A stretch of 64,000 nt of DNA from Gymnodinialimonas ulvae (lineage in GTDB: Bacteria; Pseudomonadota; Alphaproteobacteria; Rhodobacterales; Rhodobacteraceae). The stretch is from contig NZ_JBBIFX010000001.1 of NCBI RefSeq assembly GCF_037543845.1, forward strand, positions 248,001 to 312,000. Reading direction: 5' to 3'. This document shows, piece after piece, positions 50,478-58,964 of the stretch. The position numbers were made by a program, and so were the translations under genes. A model generated the notes under the pieces. That model did not search any database, had not been told where the DNA came from, and was given only the letters and a program-made list of their open reading frames with translations. Within the stretch, counting starts at the first letter, position 1; the number at the start of each line of letters is the position of its first letter.

Positions 50478-51788
50478 TCACGCGAGCATAACCATCGGAT
50501 TTTCAAGGTTGTCCTTGATCGCGGCCAGAAGCTCCGCCCCCAACGCGCCGTCGATGACGCGGTGATCGACCGACAAGGTGGTCGACATGACCGTTGCCAC
50601 GGTCAATTCGCCATCCGCACCCACAACCGGCTTTTTCACACCGGCCCCGACCGCAAGGATGGCCCCGTGCGGCGGGTTGATGACGGCGTCGAAGTTCTCG
50701 ATCCCCATCATCCCGAGGTTCGAGATCGCAAACGACCCGCCGACATATTCATGGGGTGCCAGCTTGCCATCGCGTGCGCGCGACGCGAGGTCCTTCATCT
50801 CCGCCGAGAGGGCCGAAAGGCTCTTGGTGTCGCTGTCCTGCAGAACCGGCGTGAACAATCCGCCATCGACGGCCACGGCCACCGCAACATCCGACGGCGT
50901 GAGCTTGATCATCCGGTCGCCCGCCCAAACGGCATTGGCATCGGGCACCTGTTGCAGGGCCAGCGCGCAGGCCTTGATCACGAAGTCATTCACGCTGAGC
51001 TTCACGCCCCGTGGCTCGAGCTGTTTGTTGAGCTGCGACCGGAATTTCAACAACGCATCCAGATGGATATCCCGGCGCAGGTAGAAATGCGGGATCGTCT
51101 GTTTTGCCTCGGTCAGGCGCGCGGCCACGGTCCGGCGCATCCCGTTCAACTTGACCTCTTCGAACGCGCGGCCCTCGTACATCTTGAGGACCTGTTCGGC
51201 GCTCGGCCCGGTCGGCATCGCACCGCTTACGGGGGCTGCGGCTTTCGGCGCGGCCTCGGCGGAAGGTGCCGCGGCGGGCTTTGCGCTGACCCCTTCGACA
51301 TCCGCCTTCACGATGCGGCCATGTGGGCCCGAGCCTTTGATCTGGCTCAGGTCGAGGCCCTTGTCCTTGGCGATCCGTCGCGCCAGTGGAGAGGCGAAAA
51401 TGCGTGTCCCATCCGCCGTGGCCGGAGCCGCGGGGGCGGGCGACGGGGCAGGGGCGCTTGCATTGGCGGCAGGTGCCGCGGCTTCAGCCGGTGCCGCCTC
51501 AGCCGTGGGGGCCGCCGCCGGTTCGGGCGCTGCCGAGAAATCCTCGCCCTCTTCCCCGATCAGCGCGATGGCCGTGTTGACCTTCACCCCTTCGGTGCCC
51601 TCGGCCACCAGGATCTTGCCGATGACGCCTTCGTCGACGGCCTCGAATTCCATCGTCGCCTTGTCGGTCTCGATCTCGGCCAAAAGGTCGCCGGAGCTCA
51701 CGGTGTCGCCTTCTTTCACCAGCCATTTGGCCAGCGTGCCCTCTTCCATCGTGGGGGAGAGGGCGGGCATGAGGATTTCAGTGGGCAT
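50478..51788 (-). CDS. pdhC: pyruvate dehydrogenase E2, dihydrolipoamide acetyltransferase
   Basis: 436 residues. An N-terminal lipoyl domain (about 1-80) carries the lipoylated Lys in IETDKATMEF. An Ala/Pro linker comes next, then the peripheral subunit-binding domain (FASPLARRIAKDKGLDLSQIKGSGPHGRI, about 128-165). The acyltransferase domain follows with the catalytic His/Asp motif VDHRVIDGALGAELL near the C-terminus. It transfers the acetyl group to CoA. The lipoyl domain is nearly identical to that on E1-beta. A 107-residue orphan gene separates it from pdhB; a hairpin element follows. Confidence 0.96.
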   Translation of the reverse strand: MPTEILMPALSPTMEEGTLAKWLVKEGDTVSSGDLLAEIETDKATMEFEAVDEGVIGKILVAEGTEGVKVNTAIALIGEEGEDFSAAPEPAAAPTAEAAPAEAAAPAANASAPAPSPAPAAPATADGTRIFASPLARRIAKDKGLDLSQIKGSGPHGRIVKADVEGVSAKPAAAPSAEAAPKAAAPVSGAMPTGPSAEQVLKMYEGRAFEEVKLNGMRRTVAARLTEAKQTIPHFYLRRDIHLDALLKFRSQLNKQLEPRGVKLSVNDFVIKACALALQQVPDANAVWAGDRMIKLTPSDVAVAVAVDGGLFTPVLQDSDTKSLSALSAEMKDLASRARDGKLAPHEYVGGSFAISNLGMMGIENFDAVINPPHGAILAVGAGVKKPVVGADGELTVATVMSTTLSVDHRVIDGALGAELLAAIKDNLENPMVMLA

Positions 51789-51790
51789 GA

Positions 51791-52114
51791 CTACAGTTTT
51801 TCCTCTTCTTTAAGCCGTTCGTGAAGCGCCAGCATTTTTTGCTGCGCGACCTCGCTCAAGGTTTCCCCCAATTCGGCAAATTCTGATGAATGGGCGTAGC
51901 CCAAGAACCAGCCTTGTTCTTCGCATATTTGGTTAATTCGGTTGTTCAAACATACTTGGTCGATACCGACGAATTGCTCTCGATCACGGTCTTCGGGATC
52001 GAGCATGGCGCAAAAAATTACGACACGTTCAAACCAAAAGCTTTTGCCGTTGTAGTATGTCGCCCACCAATCCCCTCCCGGGACTGCGGCTTTGTAGTTC
52101 GTCGGGGTTTCCAT
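51791..52114 (-). CDS. orphan small protein inside the pdh operon
   Basis: 107 residues from ATG 52114, which overlaps the pdhB stop (TGATG). It ends 2 bases before pdhC. There is no signal or membrane segment. It has aromatic-rich N-terminal residues (GGDWWATYYNGKSFWFERVV), a central NNRINQICEEQGWFLGYAH and a charged helical C-terminus (QKMLALHERLKEEEKL). I know of no family for it. Base composition looks less GC-rich than its neighbours. E1-beta and E2 genes are normally adjacent, so this is an insertion. Confidence 0.72.
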   Translation of the reverse strand: METPTNYKAAVPGGDWWATYYNGKSFWFERVVIFCAMLDPEDRDREQFVGIDQVCLNNRINQICEEQGWFLGYAHSSEFAELGETLSEVAQQKMLALHERLKEEEKL

Positions 52115-53496
52115 CACCGGTAGGTCACCTGTTTGACGGCCCCGATCACCTCATCGGTGGTGATCAGCGCGTGGCGTTCCAGGTTGGCCGCATAGGGCAT
52201 GGGCACGTCCTTGCCGGTGCAATTGATCACCGGCGCGTCGAGGTAATCGAACGCGTTCTGCATCAGGTACGCCGACAGGTGGTTGCCGATCGAGCAGACC
52301 GGGAAACCTTCTTCCACGGTCACGCAGCGGTTGGTCTTCATGACCGAGGCCAGCAGCGTGTCGTAATCAAGCGGACGCAGCGTGCGCAGGTCGATCACCT
52401 CGGCCGAAATCCCATCCTCGGCCAGCTTGTCAGCCGCCTCCAACGCGTAGGTCATGCCGATCCCGAAGGACACCAGCGTCACATCCGTGCCCTCGCGCCA
52501 GATCTTCGCCTTGCCGAACGGCACGGTGAAATCGTCCAGATCCGGCACCTCGAACGAGCGCCCGTAGAGGATCTCGTTTTCCAGGAAGATCACCGGGTTG
52601 GGGTCCCGGATCGCGGTCTTCAGCAGACCTTTCGCATCCGAGGCCGCATAGGGAATCACCACCTTCAGGCCGGGGATCTGGCTGTACCAGGCTGCGTAAT
52701 CCTGAGAATGCTGCGCACCCACACGCGCCGCCGCCCCATTGGGGCCACGGAACACCATCGGCGCCCCCATCTGACCGCCCGACATATACAGCGTCTTGGC
52801 CGCCGAATTGATAATATGGTCAATGGCTTGCATGGCAAAGTTGAACGTCATGAATTCGACAATCGGCTTCAGGCCCCCGAACGCGGCCCCGACCCCGATC
52901 CCGGCAAATCCATGCTCGGTGATCGGCGTGTCGATCACGCGCCGCGCACCGAATTCATCAAGCAGTCCCTGGGTCACCTTGTAGGCGCCCTGATACTCGG
53001 CCACTTCCTCGCCCATGACGAAGACACCCTCGTCAGAGCGCATTTCCTCGGCCATCGCATCGCGCAGCGCCTCGCGCACGGTCTGGGTCTTCATCGCCGT
53101 GCCCTCGGGGTAATCGGGGCTCTGGTCCGGGGTCGGTGCCGCCGGGGCCGATGGCGTCGCGGCGGTGGCTGGGGCCGGATCGGCCTTCCCTTCGGAGGTC
53201 TCAAGCGCCGCCGGGGCAGGGGCGCTTTGCGCGCTGGCCGCGGACATGTCTTCGCCCTCTTCGCCGATCACGGCGATGGGGGTGTTCACCTTCACGCCTT
53301 CGGTGCCTTCCGCAACCAGGATCTTGCCGATCACGCCTTCATCGACGGCCTCGAATTCCATCGTGGCCTTGTCGGTCTCGATCTCGGCCAGGATGTCACC
53401 GGACGCGACCGTATCGCCTTCCTTGACCAGCCATTTCGACAGCGTGCCTTCTTCCATGGTGGGCGACAGGGCGGGCATCAGAATTTCAGTTGCCAT
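52114..53496 (-). CDS. pdhB: pyruvate dehydrogenase E1 beta with N-terminal lipoyl domain
   Basis: 460 residues. The lipoyl domain (about 1-80, IETDKATMEF) is followed by a Pro/Ala linker to about 125. The transketolase-like pyrimidine domain comes next (REALRDAMAEEMRSDEGVFVMGEEVAEYQGAYKV), ending with HNVEEGFPVCSIG-like C-domain features (TVEEGFPVCSIGNHL). A lipoyl domain on E1-beta is typical of alphaproteobacteria. It forms the heterotetramer with PdhA. The gene starts directly after the pdhA stop. Confidence 0.96.
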   Translation of the reverse strand: MATEILMPALSPTMEEGTLSKWLVKEGDTVASGDILAEIETDKATMEFEAVDEGVIGKILVAEGTEGVKVNTPIAVIGEEGEDMSAASAQSAPAPAALETSEGKADPAPATAATPSAPAAPTPDQSPDYPEGTAMKTQTVREALRDAMAEEMRSDEGVFVMGEEVAEYQGAYKVTQGLLDEFGARRVIDTPITEHGFAGIGVGAAFGGLKPIVEFMTFNFAMQAIDHIINSAAKTLYMSGGQMGAPMVFRGPNGAAARVGAQHSQDYAAWYSQIPGLKVVIPYAASDAKGLLKTAIRDPNPVIFLENEILYGRSFEVPDLDDFTVPFGKAKIWREGTDVTLVSFGIGMTYALEAADKLAEDGISAEVIDLRTLRPLDYDTLLASVMKTNRCVTVEEGFPVCSIGNHLSAYLMQNAFDYLDAPVINCTGKDVPMPYAANLERHALITTDEVIGAVKQVTYR

Positions 53497-54525
53497 TTAC
53501 ACAGCCTCCCCTTGCGGAAGTTCGTCGGCATAGATGTCGGTCCAAAGCTCCTCAAGCGCGGGCTCGGGGCTTTCCTTGGCGAACTCGGCGCTTGCGTTGA
53601 CGATCTCCTTGATCTCCTTGTCGATCGCCTTGAGGTCGTCCTCCGACGCATGCCCGCCGGTCAGCAACATCTGCCGCACGTTCTCGATCGCGTCGCGCTT
53701 TTCGCGCATCTCCTGCACCTCTTCGCGGGTGCGGTACTTGGCGGGGTCCGACATCGAATGCCCGCGATAGCGATAGGTCTTGATCTCAAGAATATACGGG
53801 CCTTCGCCCGCCCGGCAGACCGCCACGGCCTTCTCTCCTGCGGCCTTCACGGCCAGCACGTCCATCCCGTCGACCTCTTCGCCCTTGATCCCGTAGGCCG
53901 CGCCGCGTTCCCAATAGGATGGCGAATGGGTCGAGCGCTGTGTCGAGGTGCCCATGGCGTATTGGTTGTTTTCAATGACAAAAATGCACGGCAGGTTCCA
54001 CAACTCGGCCATGTTATAGGCCTCGTAGACCTGGCCCTGGTTGGCCGCGCCATCGCCGAAATAGGTAAAGGTCACGCGATCATTGCCGAGGTATTTGTCG
54101 GCAAAGGCAAGGCCCGCGCCAATCGGCACCTGGGCCGCGACGATGCCATGGCCGCCGTAGAAATGCTTCTCTTTCGAGAACATGTGCATCGAGCCGCCCT
54201 TGCCCTTCGAATAGCCGCCCTCGCGACCGGTCAACTCGGCCATCACGCCCTTGGGATCCATCCCGCAGGCCAGCATATGGCCGTGGTCGCGATACGATGT
54301 GATGCGCTTGTCGCCCTCTTCCGCAGCGGCCTCAAGGCCCACAACAACGGCTTCCTGCCCGATATAGAGGTGGCAGAACCCCCCGATCAGGCCCATGCCG
54401 TAAAGCTGTCCGGCCTTCTCCTCGAAGCGGCGGATCAGCAGCATTTCACGGTAATATTTCTTCAACTCGTCGGCTGAAACATTCGGCTTGGCTTTTGCCT
54501 TCGCCGTGGCTTTGCGTGCGGCCAT
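53497..54525 (-). CDS. pdhA: pyruvate dehydrogenase E1 alpha
   Basis: 342 residues. The thiamine-diphosphate motif is GDGAANQGQVYEAYNMAELW with the closing NN (FVIENNQYAMG). The phosphorylation-loop-like RYRGHSMSDPAKYR and the start RKATAKAKAKPNVSADELKKYYREMLLIRRFEE are standard. It decarboxylates pyruvate as part of the pyruvate dehydrogenase complex. The upstream region contains GTTTAACGTTGAAC, an imperfect palindrome of unknown meaning. ftsB lies 199 bases upstream in the same direction, as in other Rhodobacteraceae. Confidence 0.97.
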   Translation of the reverse strand: MAARKATAKAKAKPNVSADELKKYYREMLLIRRFEEKAGQLYGMGLIGGFCHLYIGQEAVVVGLEAAAEEGDKRITSYRDHGHMLACGMDPKGVMAELTGREGGYSKGKGGSMHMFSKEKHFYGGHGIVAAQVPIGAGLAFADKYLGNDRVTFTYFGDGAANQGQVYEAYNMAELWNLPCIFVIENNQYAMGTSTQRSTHSPSYWERGAAYGIKGEEVDGMDVLAVKAAGEKAVAVCRAGEGPYILEIKTYRYRGHSMSDPAKYRTREEVQEMREKRDAIENVRQMLLTGGHASEDDLKAIDKEIKEIVNASAEFAKESPEPALEELWTDIYADELPQGEAV

Positions 54526-54724
54526 TCTGCGCCTCTCCTCCCCCGAAACGGGAATAGTTTAACGTTGAACCATCTCCTAGCAGCATTGCAGCGCAGAGTC
54601 TTCCCGTCAACCTGACGCAGGGGAACAGACCCGCTATGCAGCGCGGGAAACGCTCCGGGCCGGGGATGAAATGGGGTGGATCACCGCGTGGCGTGCCGCA
54701 AGAGGGCCGCGAGGCTGCGCAAAA

Positions 54725-55018
54725 TCACGGCAGGATCAACTCATCAGGCCGCGCGTATCCCAGCACATCGCGCACGCGCTCGTCGAGCAGATCCAGATCA
54801 AGGTACTCGTCCGACAGGCGCAACGTCAGGATTTCCATCCGATCCACCTGGCGCTCCAGCCGCGCCAGCTCGATCTCCAGCCGATCGCGCTCGGCCTCCA
54901 CCTGAATGCGCTGAAACAGGCCGTTGTTGCCCTGCACCGCGGTGAAGGTGAAATAGATGCCGACAAGGAAAAGCGCGCCCGGCACAAGGGCCCGGCTCAG
55001 CGATAGGGTTCGCAACAT
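54725..55018 (-). CDS. ftsB: FtsB/DivIC-type septum formation initiator
   Basis: 97 residues. One N-terminal membrane segment (about 9-27, ALVPGALFLVGIYFTFTAV) is followed by a coiled coil (AERDRLEIELARLERQVDRMEILTLRL) and a short conserved acidic end (DLDLLDERVRDVLGYA). This is the FtsB plan: a bitopic inner-membrane protein that binds FtsL and FtsQ in the divisome. It sits upstream of pdhA in the usual rhodobacterial order. Confidence 0.9.
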   Translation of the reverse strand: MLRTLSLSRALVPGALFLVGIYFTFTAVQGNNGLFQRIQVEAERDRLEIELARLERQVDRMEILTLRLSDEYLDLDLLDERVRDVLGYARPDELILP

Positions 55019-55171
55019 GGTTCTGCCTCATTGGACCCGGCGTCGGGCCTCGCGTGTCGGCCTCTGACGGGCCTGTTTCAGACAGATTCGCATATTCCGA
55101 CGCGCTTGGGAATCCCCCGCGTCACATGCCCCCATTCCCGGCCCTGCCAACCCGCGCCCGGCCCCTGCTTC

Positions 55172-55227
55172 CTTGTTTCAAAAATACTCCGGGGGAGGCG
55201 CCGAAGGCGCCGGGGGCAGGGCCCCCC
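55172..55227 (-). repeat. dispersed hairpin element, GAAACAAG-tail type
   Basis: Minus-strand order: GGGGGGCCCTGCCCCC, hairpin GGCGCCTTCGGCGCC, TCCCCCGGAG, TATTTTTGAAACAAGG. The GAGTATTTTTGAAACAAGG end also occurs at 38332-38350. It has the same build as the GATGAAAG-tail elements, with a different tail. Confidence 0.7.
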
Positions 55228-55328
55228 AAACAAAGAATAACGGCAGCGCCCCGCAAACAAAGAACAATGGACAACGCCCTCAAGCCCCCTCAAACATCCC
55301 ACACACCCAAAGCCCAAAAGCAGAAGGC

Positions 55329-55345
55329 CCCGGCGCATCGCCGGG
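55329..55345 (-). terminator. intrinsic terminator of fba
   Basis: Stem CCCGGCG / CGCCGGG with a 3-base loop, 39 bases after the fba stop on the minus strand, followed by CCTTCTGCTTTTGG (T-rich rather than a clean T run). Confidence 0.65.
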
Positions 55346-55384
55346 ACCCCAAGTCTGTGCATCCTCAACGCCCGAGGGCGCGGC

Positions 55385-56275
55385 TCAGGTCACAGAGGCT
55401 TTGTAAATATCGTCGATGGTCCGGCCGATCGCGCTGTTGAACGCGGCGTCATCCTGCTCGGCGCTCAACCCCTCGGTTAGGGCGCGGCTGAAGCTGGCGA
55501 TGACGCCATGGTTCTGCGCCAATCGCCCGTTGGCCTCGTCGCGCGAATAGCCGCCCGACAGCGCGACCACCCGCATCACGCGCGGATGCGCCACCAGCGG
55601 CGCGTAATGGCCCGGCGTTTCCGGCAGCGTCAGCTTCAGCATGATCTGGCGGTCGCCCGGCACCTTGTCCAACTCGGCAAGGATCGCATCCAGCAGCATC
55701 TTTTCTGCCTCGGCCTTGTCCGGCGCGGTGATCGAGATTTCGGGCTCGATAATCGGCACCATGCCGTGGCTCAGAACCTGCGCGCCGACTTCGAATTGTT
55801 GCGCTGCATTGGCCGCAATGCCCTTGGCATCGGCTTCGGCAATGACGGAGCGCGCCTTGGTGCCGAAAATCCCCTTCTCCGAGGCGCGTTTCAGGGTCGC
55901 GTCCAGCTCCGGCATCGGTTTGAGCATCTGCACGCCATCGCCCGCCGCCTCCAGCCCCTTGTCGATCTTGAGGAACGGCACGACCTGCCGCTCGCCCCAC
56001 AAGAACTCCGCCGAAGGCCGGCCCGCGATGTCGCGGTCCATGGTCTTCTCGAACAGGATCGCACCGATCACCTTGTTGCCGGTGAAATCCGGCGCGCAGG
56101 CGATCCGCGAGCGCATCTGGTGGATCAGGTCGAACATCTCGTCGTCCGAGCCATAGGCATCTTCCGCCACGCCGTAGAGCTTCAGGGCCTTCGGCGTGGA
56201 GCCGCCGGATTGGTCCAGCGCGGCGATGAAGCCCGCGCCCTGTTGCATCTGTCGTATTTGCTCTGCCGTCGCCAT
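55385..56275 (-). CDS. fructose-bisphosphate aldolase class I
   Basis: 296 residues from ATG 56275 (MATAEQIRQMQQGAGFIAALDQSGGST). It is the bacterial class I aldolase group, which uses a Schiff-base Lys. Strong marks are ALDQSGGSTPKAL, ILFEKTMDR, and the active-site Lys in IMLKLTLPE (about residue 215). It cleaves fructose-1,6-bisphosphate to two triose phosphates or runs in reverse. It lies in the same direction as pgk and gap, giving a glycolysis/gluconeogenesis block. A longer frame to 56335 adds a basic extension without support. Confidence 0.95.
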   Translation of the reverse strand: MATAEQIRQMQQGAGFIAALDQSGGSTPKALKLYGVAEDAYGSDDEMFDLIHQMRSRIACAPDFTGNKVIGAILFEKTMDRDIAGRPSAEFLWGERQVVPFLKIDKGLEAAGDGVQMLKPMPELDATLKRASEKGIFGTKARSVIAEADAKGIAANAAQQFEVGAQVLSHGMVPIIEPEISITAPDKAEAEKMLLDAILAELDKVPGDRQIMLKLTLPETPGHYAPLVAHPRVMRVVALSGGYSRDEANGRLAQNHGVIASFSRALTEGLSAEQDDAAFNSAIGRTIDDIYKASVT

Positions 56276-56417
56276 GGCCGGTCTCCATCCGTTAGGTTTG
56301 GGTGTTCGTGTAGGCCGTGGTGCCGTGTCCAGCAATCAGGGTAGCGCTACCAGATGCGGCCCCGTGCCGGAAACACTCTGTCTTGGCAGGCTTCGAGCCT
56401 GCAATTGGAGTGACGTC

Positions 56418-57596
56418 CTAGCCTTCGCCCATCAATGCCGCGACGCCGGGCAGGGTCTTGCCCTCCATCCATTCCAGAAACGCGCCGCCCGCGGTCGAGA
56501 TATAGGTGAAATCGCCCGCCACCCCGGCATGATTGAGCGCCGCGACCGTATCGCCGCCGCCCGCCACCGAGATCAACGCGCCCGCCTGCGTGGCCTCTGC
56601 CGCCGCCCGCGCCGCCGCAACCGTGGCCGCGTCGAACGGTGCGATCTCGAAGGCGCCCAACGGTCCGTTCCACACCAGCGTCTTCACCCGCCCCAGCGTC
56701 TGCACGATATGGGCCACGCTTTCGGGCCCGGCATCGAGGATCATCGCATCGGCAGGCACGTTTTCGGTGGCGACCACCTCCGACGCCGCCCCCGCCTTGA
56801 ACTCCCGGGCGATCACCACGTCGCGGGGCAACAGGATCTCGCAGCCCTGCGCGGCGGCCTTCGCGGCAATCTCGCGCGCCGTCTCCGCCAGGTCATGCTC
56901 ACAAAGCGATTTGCCCACATCCACGCCCTGCGCGGCAAGAAACGTGTTGGCCATGCCGCCGCCGATCACCAGCACATCGACCTTGTCCACAAGGTTGCGC
57001 AAAAGGTCGAGCTTGGTCGACACCTTCGCGCCCCCGACCAGCGCCATCACGGGCCGCTCCGGTTGCCCGAGGGCCTTTTCCAACGCGCCCAATTCCTCGG
57101 CCATCAACCGGCCCGCGCAACTGGGCAGCAACTTCGCCACACCTTCGGTCGAGGCATGCGCGCGGTGCGCGGCGGAAAAAGCGTCGTTGCAATAGATGTC
57201 GCCAAGCGAGGCCAGGAAGGCCGCCATCTTCGGATCATTGCCCTCTTCCATCGCGGAAAACCGAGTGTTCTCGATCAGGACCGGGCCGGTCGCCGCATCA
57301 AGTGCCGCACGGTCCGGGCGCTCGATGAAGGTCACGCTCTGCCCAAGGGCCGCCTCCAACGCGGGCAGGGTGATCCGCAGGCTCATCTCGGGCACAACCT
57401 GCCCCTTGGGCCGCCCGAAATGGGCCAGCATCACCGGCGTTCCATCGGCCGCCAGAATATCCCGGATCGTCGGCGCGATGCGTTCGATACGTGTCGCGTC
57501 GGTCACCTTGCCGTCTTCCACGGGCACGTTGATATCAACGCGGGTCAGGACGATCTTGCCCGCAAGGTCCATGTCGTCGAGGGTCTTCCAGCTCAT
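56418..57596 (-). CDS. pgk: phosphoglycerate kinase
   Basis: 392 residues, close to the usual ~396. It makes ATP from 1,3-bisphosphoglycerate. Marks are the start LDDMDLAGKIVLTRVDINVPVEDG, the substrate region AHFGRPKGQ, GGAKVSTKLDLL in the hinge, and the C-terminal SVAGGGDTVAALNHAG (nucleotide loop). Catalytic Arg/Lys residues (RVDINVP; GGAKVSTK) are in place. It is followed downstream by the aldolase gene and preceded by gap with 206 bases between. Confidence 0.97.
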   Translation of the reverse strand: MSWKTLDDMDLAGKIVLTRVDINVPVEDGKVTDATRIERIAPTIRDILAADGTPVMLAHFGRPKGQVVPEMSLRITLPALEAALGQSVTFIERPDRAALDAATGPVLIENTRFSAMEEGNDPKMAAFLASLGDIYCNDAFSAAHRAHASTEGVAKLLPSCAGRLMAEELGALEKALGQPERPVMALVGGAKVSTKLDLLRNLVDKVDVLVIGGGMANTFLAAQGVDVGKSLCEHDLAETAREIAAKAAAQGCEILLPRDVVIAREFKAGAASEVVATENVPADAMILDAGPESVAHIVQTLGRVKTLVWNGPLGAFEIAPFDAATVAAARAAAEATQAGALISVAGGGDTVAALNHAGVAGDFTYISTAGGAFLEWMEGKTLPGVAALMGEG

Positions 57597-57664
57597 TTCG
57601 GGGGCTCCAATGTGAATTGCTGACGTGGTGCCACAGGCGATCCGCCCGCCAAAAGAGTTTTATG

Positions 57665-57697
57665 CCTCCGGCGGAGGTTTTTCTGGCAAGATGAAAG
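57665..57697 (+). repeat. short dispersed hairpin element between gap and pgk
   Basis: CCTCCG-G-CGGAGG (57665-57677) directly followed by TTTTTCTGGCAAGATGAAAG. It is an abbreviated form of the GATGAAAG-tail family, lacking the upstream GGGGGCGCTCCCCC part. Its polarity is opposite to the flanking genes. Confidence 0.65.
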
Positions 57698-57802
57698 GAC
57701 CGCCGTCCCGCTATGGGATGTGCCGCGCGCATAAGGGGCGTGCCGTGGGCGTGCCGTGGGCGGGCGCGATTTCGATCAAATGCGCCGCGCCATCCGTTCT
57801 GC

Positions 57803-58804
57803 TCAGATCAGCTTGCCCATCGCCACCGCCGTGTCCGACATCCGGTTGGAGAAGCCCCATTCGTTGTCATACCAGCTCAGGATGCGCACCATAGTGCCGT
57901 CCAGCACCTTGGTCTGGTCGAGGTGGAAGATCGACGAATGCGGATCGTGATTGAAATCCGTGCTGACGAGCGGCTCATCCGTGTAGCCAAGGATGCCTTT
58001 CAGCGGGCCATCGGCAGCGGCGATTATCGCGGCGTTGATCTCCTCCATCGAGGTGGCGCGCGTGGCCTCGAACGTCAGGTCCACAACCGACACGTTCGGC
58101 GTCGGCACGCGGATCGCTACGCCGTCAAGCTTGCCGTTCAACTCCGGCAGCACCAGGCCCACGGCCTTGGCCGCGCCCGTCGAGGTCGGGATCATGCTCA
58201 TCGCGGCGGCGCGCGCGCGGTAGAGGTCCTTGTGCATCGTATCCAGCGTCGGCTGGTCGCCGGTGTAGCTGTGGATCGTCGTCATGAAGCCCTTGGTGAT
58301 ACCGACCGCGTCGTTGAGCACCTTCGCCACGGGCGACAGGCAATTCGTCGTGCACGATGCGTTCGAGACCACGATATCGTCCGCGGTCAGCGCGTTGTCG
58401 TTGACCCCGAAGACGATGGTCTTGTCCGCGTCCTTGCCGGGCGCCGAGATCAGGACCCGGCTCGATCCGTTTTCCAGATGCGCCTGACAGGCCTCTTTCG
58501 AGGTGAAGATGCCGGTGCATTCCAGAACGATATCGACATGGGCCCATGGCAGGTCGGCGGGGTTGCGGATCGCGGTCACCTCGATCGGGCCGCGGCCCAC
58601 GTCGATCGTGGTCTCGGTCGTCGTGACCGTCGCGGGGAAGCGGCCATGCACGCTGTCATAGCGCAGCAGGTGCGCGTTGGTTTCCACCGGGCCCAGGTCG
58701 TTGATCGCGACCACTTCGATATCCGTGCGACCGGATTCGATGATCGCGCGCAGAACGTTGCGCCCGATCCGGCCAAATCCGTTGATGGCAACTTTGACGG
58801 CCAT
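57803..58804 (-). CDS. gap: glyceraldehyde-3-phosphate dehydrogenase, NAD-type
   Basis: 333 residues. The nucleotide-binding motif is NGFGRIGRNVLRA, with VVAINDLGP keeping the Asp expected for NAD. The catalytic Cys is in SNASCTTNCLSP (about residue 152). The His is in TTIHSYTGDQPTLDTMHKDL, which has Thr-Met at the second cofactor-selecting site. It oxidises glyceraldehyde-3-phosphate in glycolysis. AGGAGG is the Shine-Dalgarno. A TGTTAGCGTTAACA palindrome lies 65 bases upstream of the start. A second gap gene is 3 kb away. Confidence 0.97.
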   Translation of the reverse strand: MAVKVAINGFGRIGRNVLRAIIESGRTDIEVVAINDLGPVETNAHLLRYDSVHGRFPATVTTTETTIDVGRGPIEVTAIRNPADLPWAHVDIVLECTGIFTSKEACQAHLENGSSRVLISAPGKDADKTIVFGVNDNALTADDIVVSNASCTTNCLSPVAKVLNDAVGITKGFMTTIHSYTGDQPTLDTMHKDLYRARAAAMSMIPTSTGAAKAVGLVLPELNGKLDGVAIRVPTPNVSVVDLTFEATRATSMEEINAAIIAAADGPLKGILGYTDEPLVSTDFNHDPHSSIFHLDQTKVLDGTMVRILSWYDNEWGFSNRMSDTAVAMGKLI

Positions 58805-58869
58805 GTGTGAGCCTCCTGACGTCCAATGGCAGCGCGGGCGTGCGAGGGTCGCGGGAATGCCTGCGCATG

Positions 58870-58883
58870 TGTTAGCGTTAACA
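58870..58883 (-). promoter_or_regulatory. CceR-like LacI-family operator upstream of gap
   Basis: TGTTAGCGTTAACA, a 14-bp palindrome TGTTA-GCGT-TAACA. It matches in form the TGTTAGCGCTAACA-type site reported for the central-carbon regulator CceR of Rhodobacter. Similar sites lie before the second gap gene. Confidence 0.65.
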
Positions 58884-58964
58884 TGTGCTGCATAGCCTGT
58901 GGATGTGGCGTTGGAAAGGGTGCAATCGTTGCGTGTTTCGCCACCGGGGGGCGGTGCGAGCGCC

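Larger units (their letters stand above)
55019..55384. other. 366-base gene-free region between fba and ftsB
   Basis: Contains the fba terminator (55329-55345), a dispersed hairpin element (55172-55227), and an AC-rich stretch 55228-55320 with two near-repeated CAAAGAA blocks. The ftsB promoter should lie near its left end; no strong sigma-70 boxes are visible. Short frames on both strands look non-coding. Confidence 0.6.

Noticed and set aside
52057..54477. 806-codon plus-strand frame opposite pdhA-pdhB
   Set aside because: Antisense to certain genes; low-complexity His/Arg content.
54557..54570. GTTTAACGTTGAAC upstream of pdhA as a CceR site
   Set aside because: Palindromic at 12 of 14 positions but lacks the TTAGCG core; kept only as a note.
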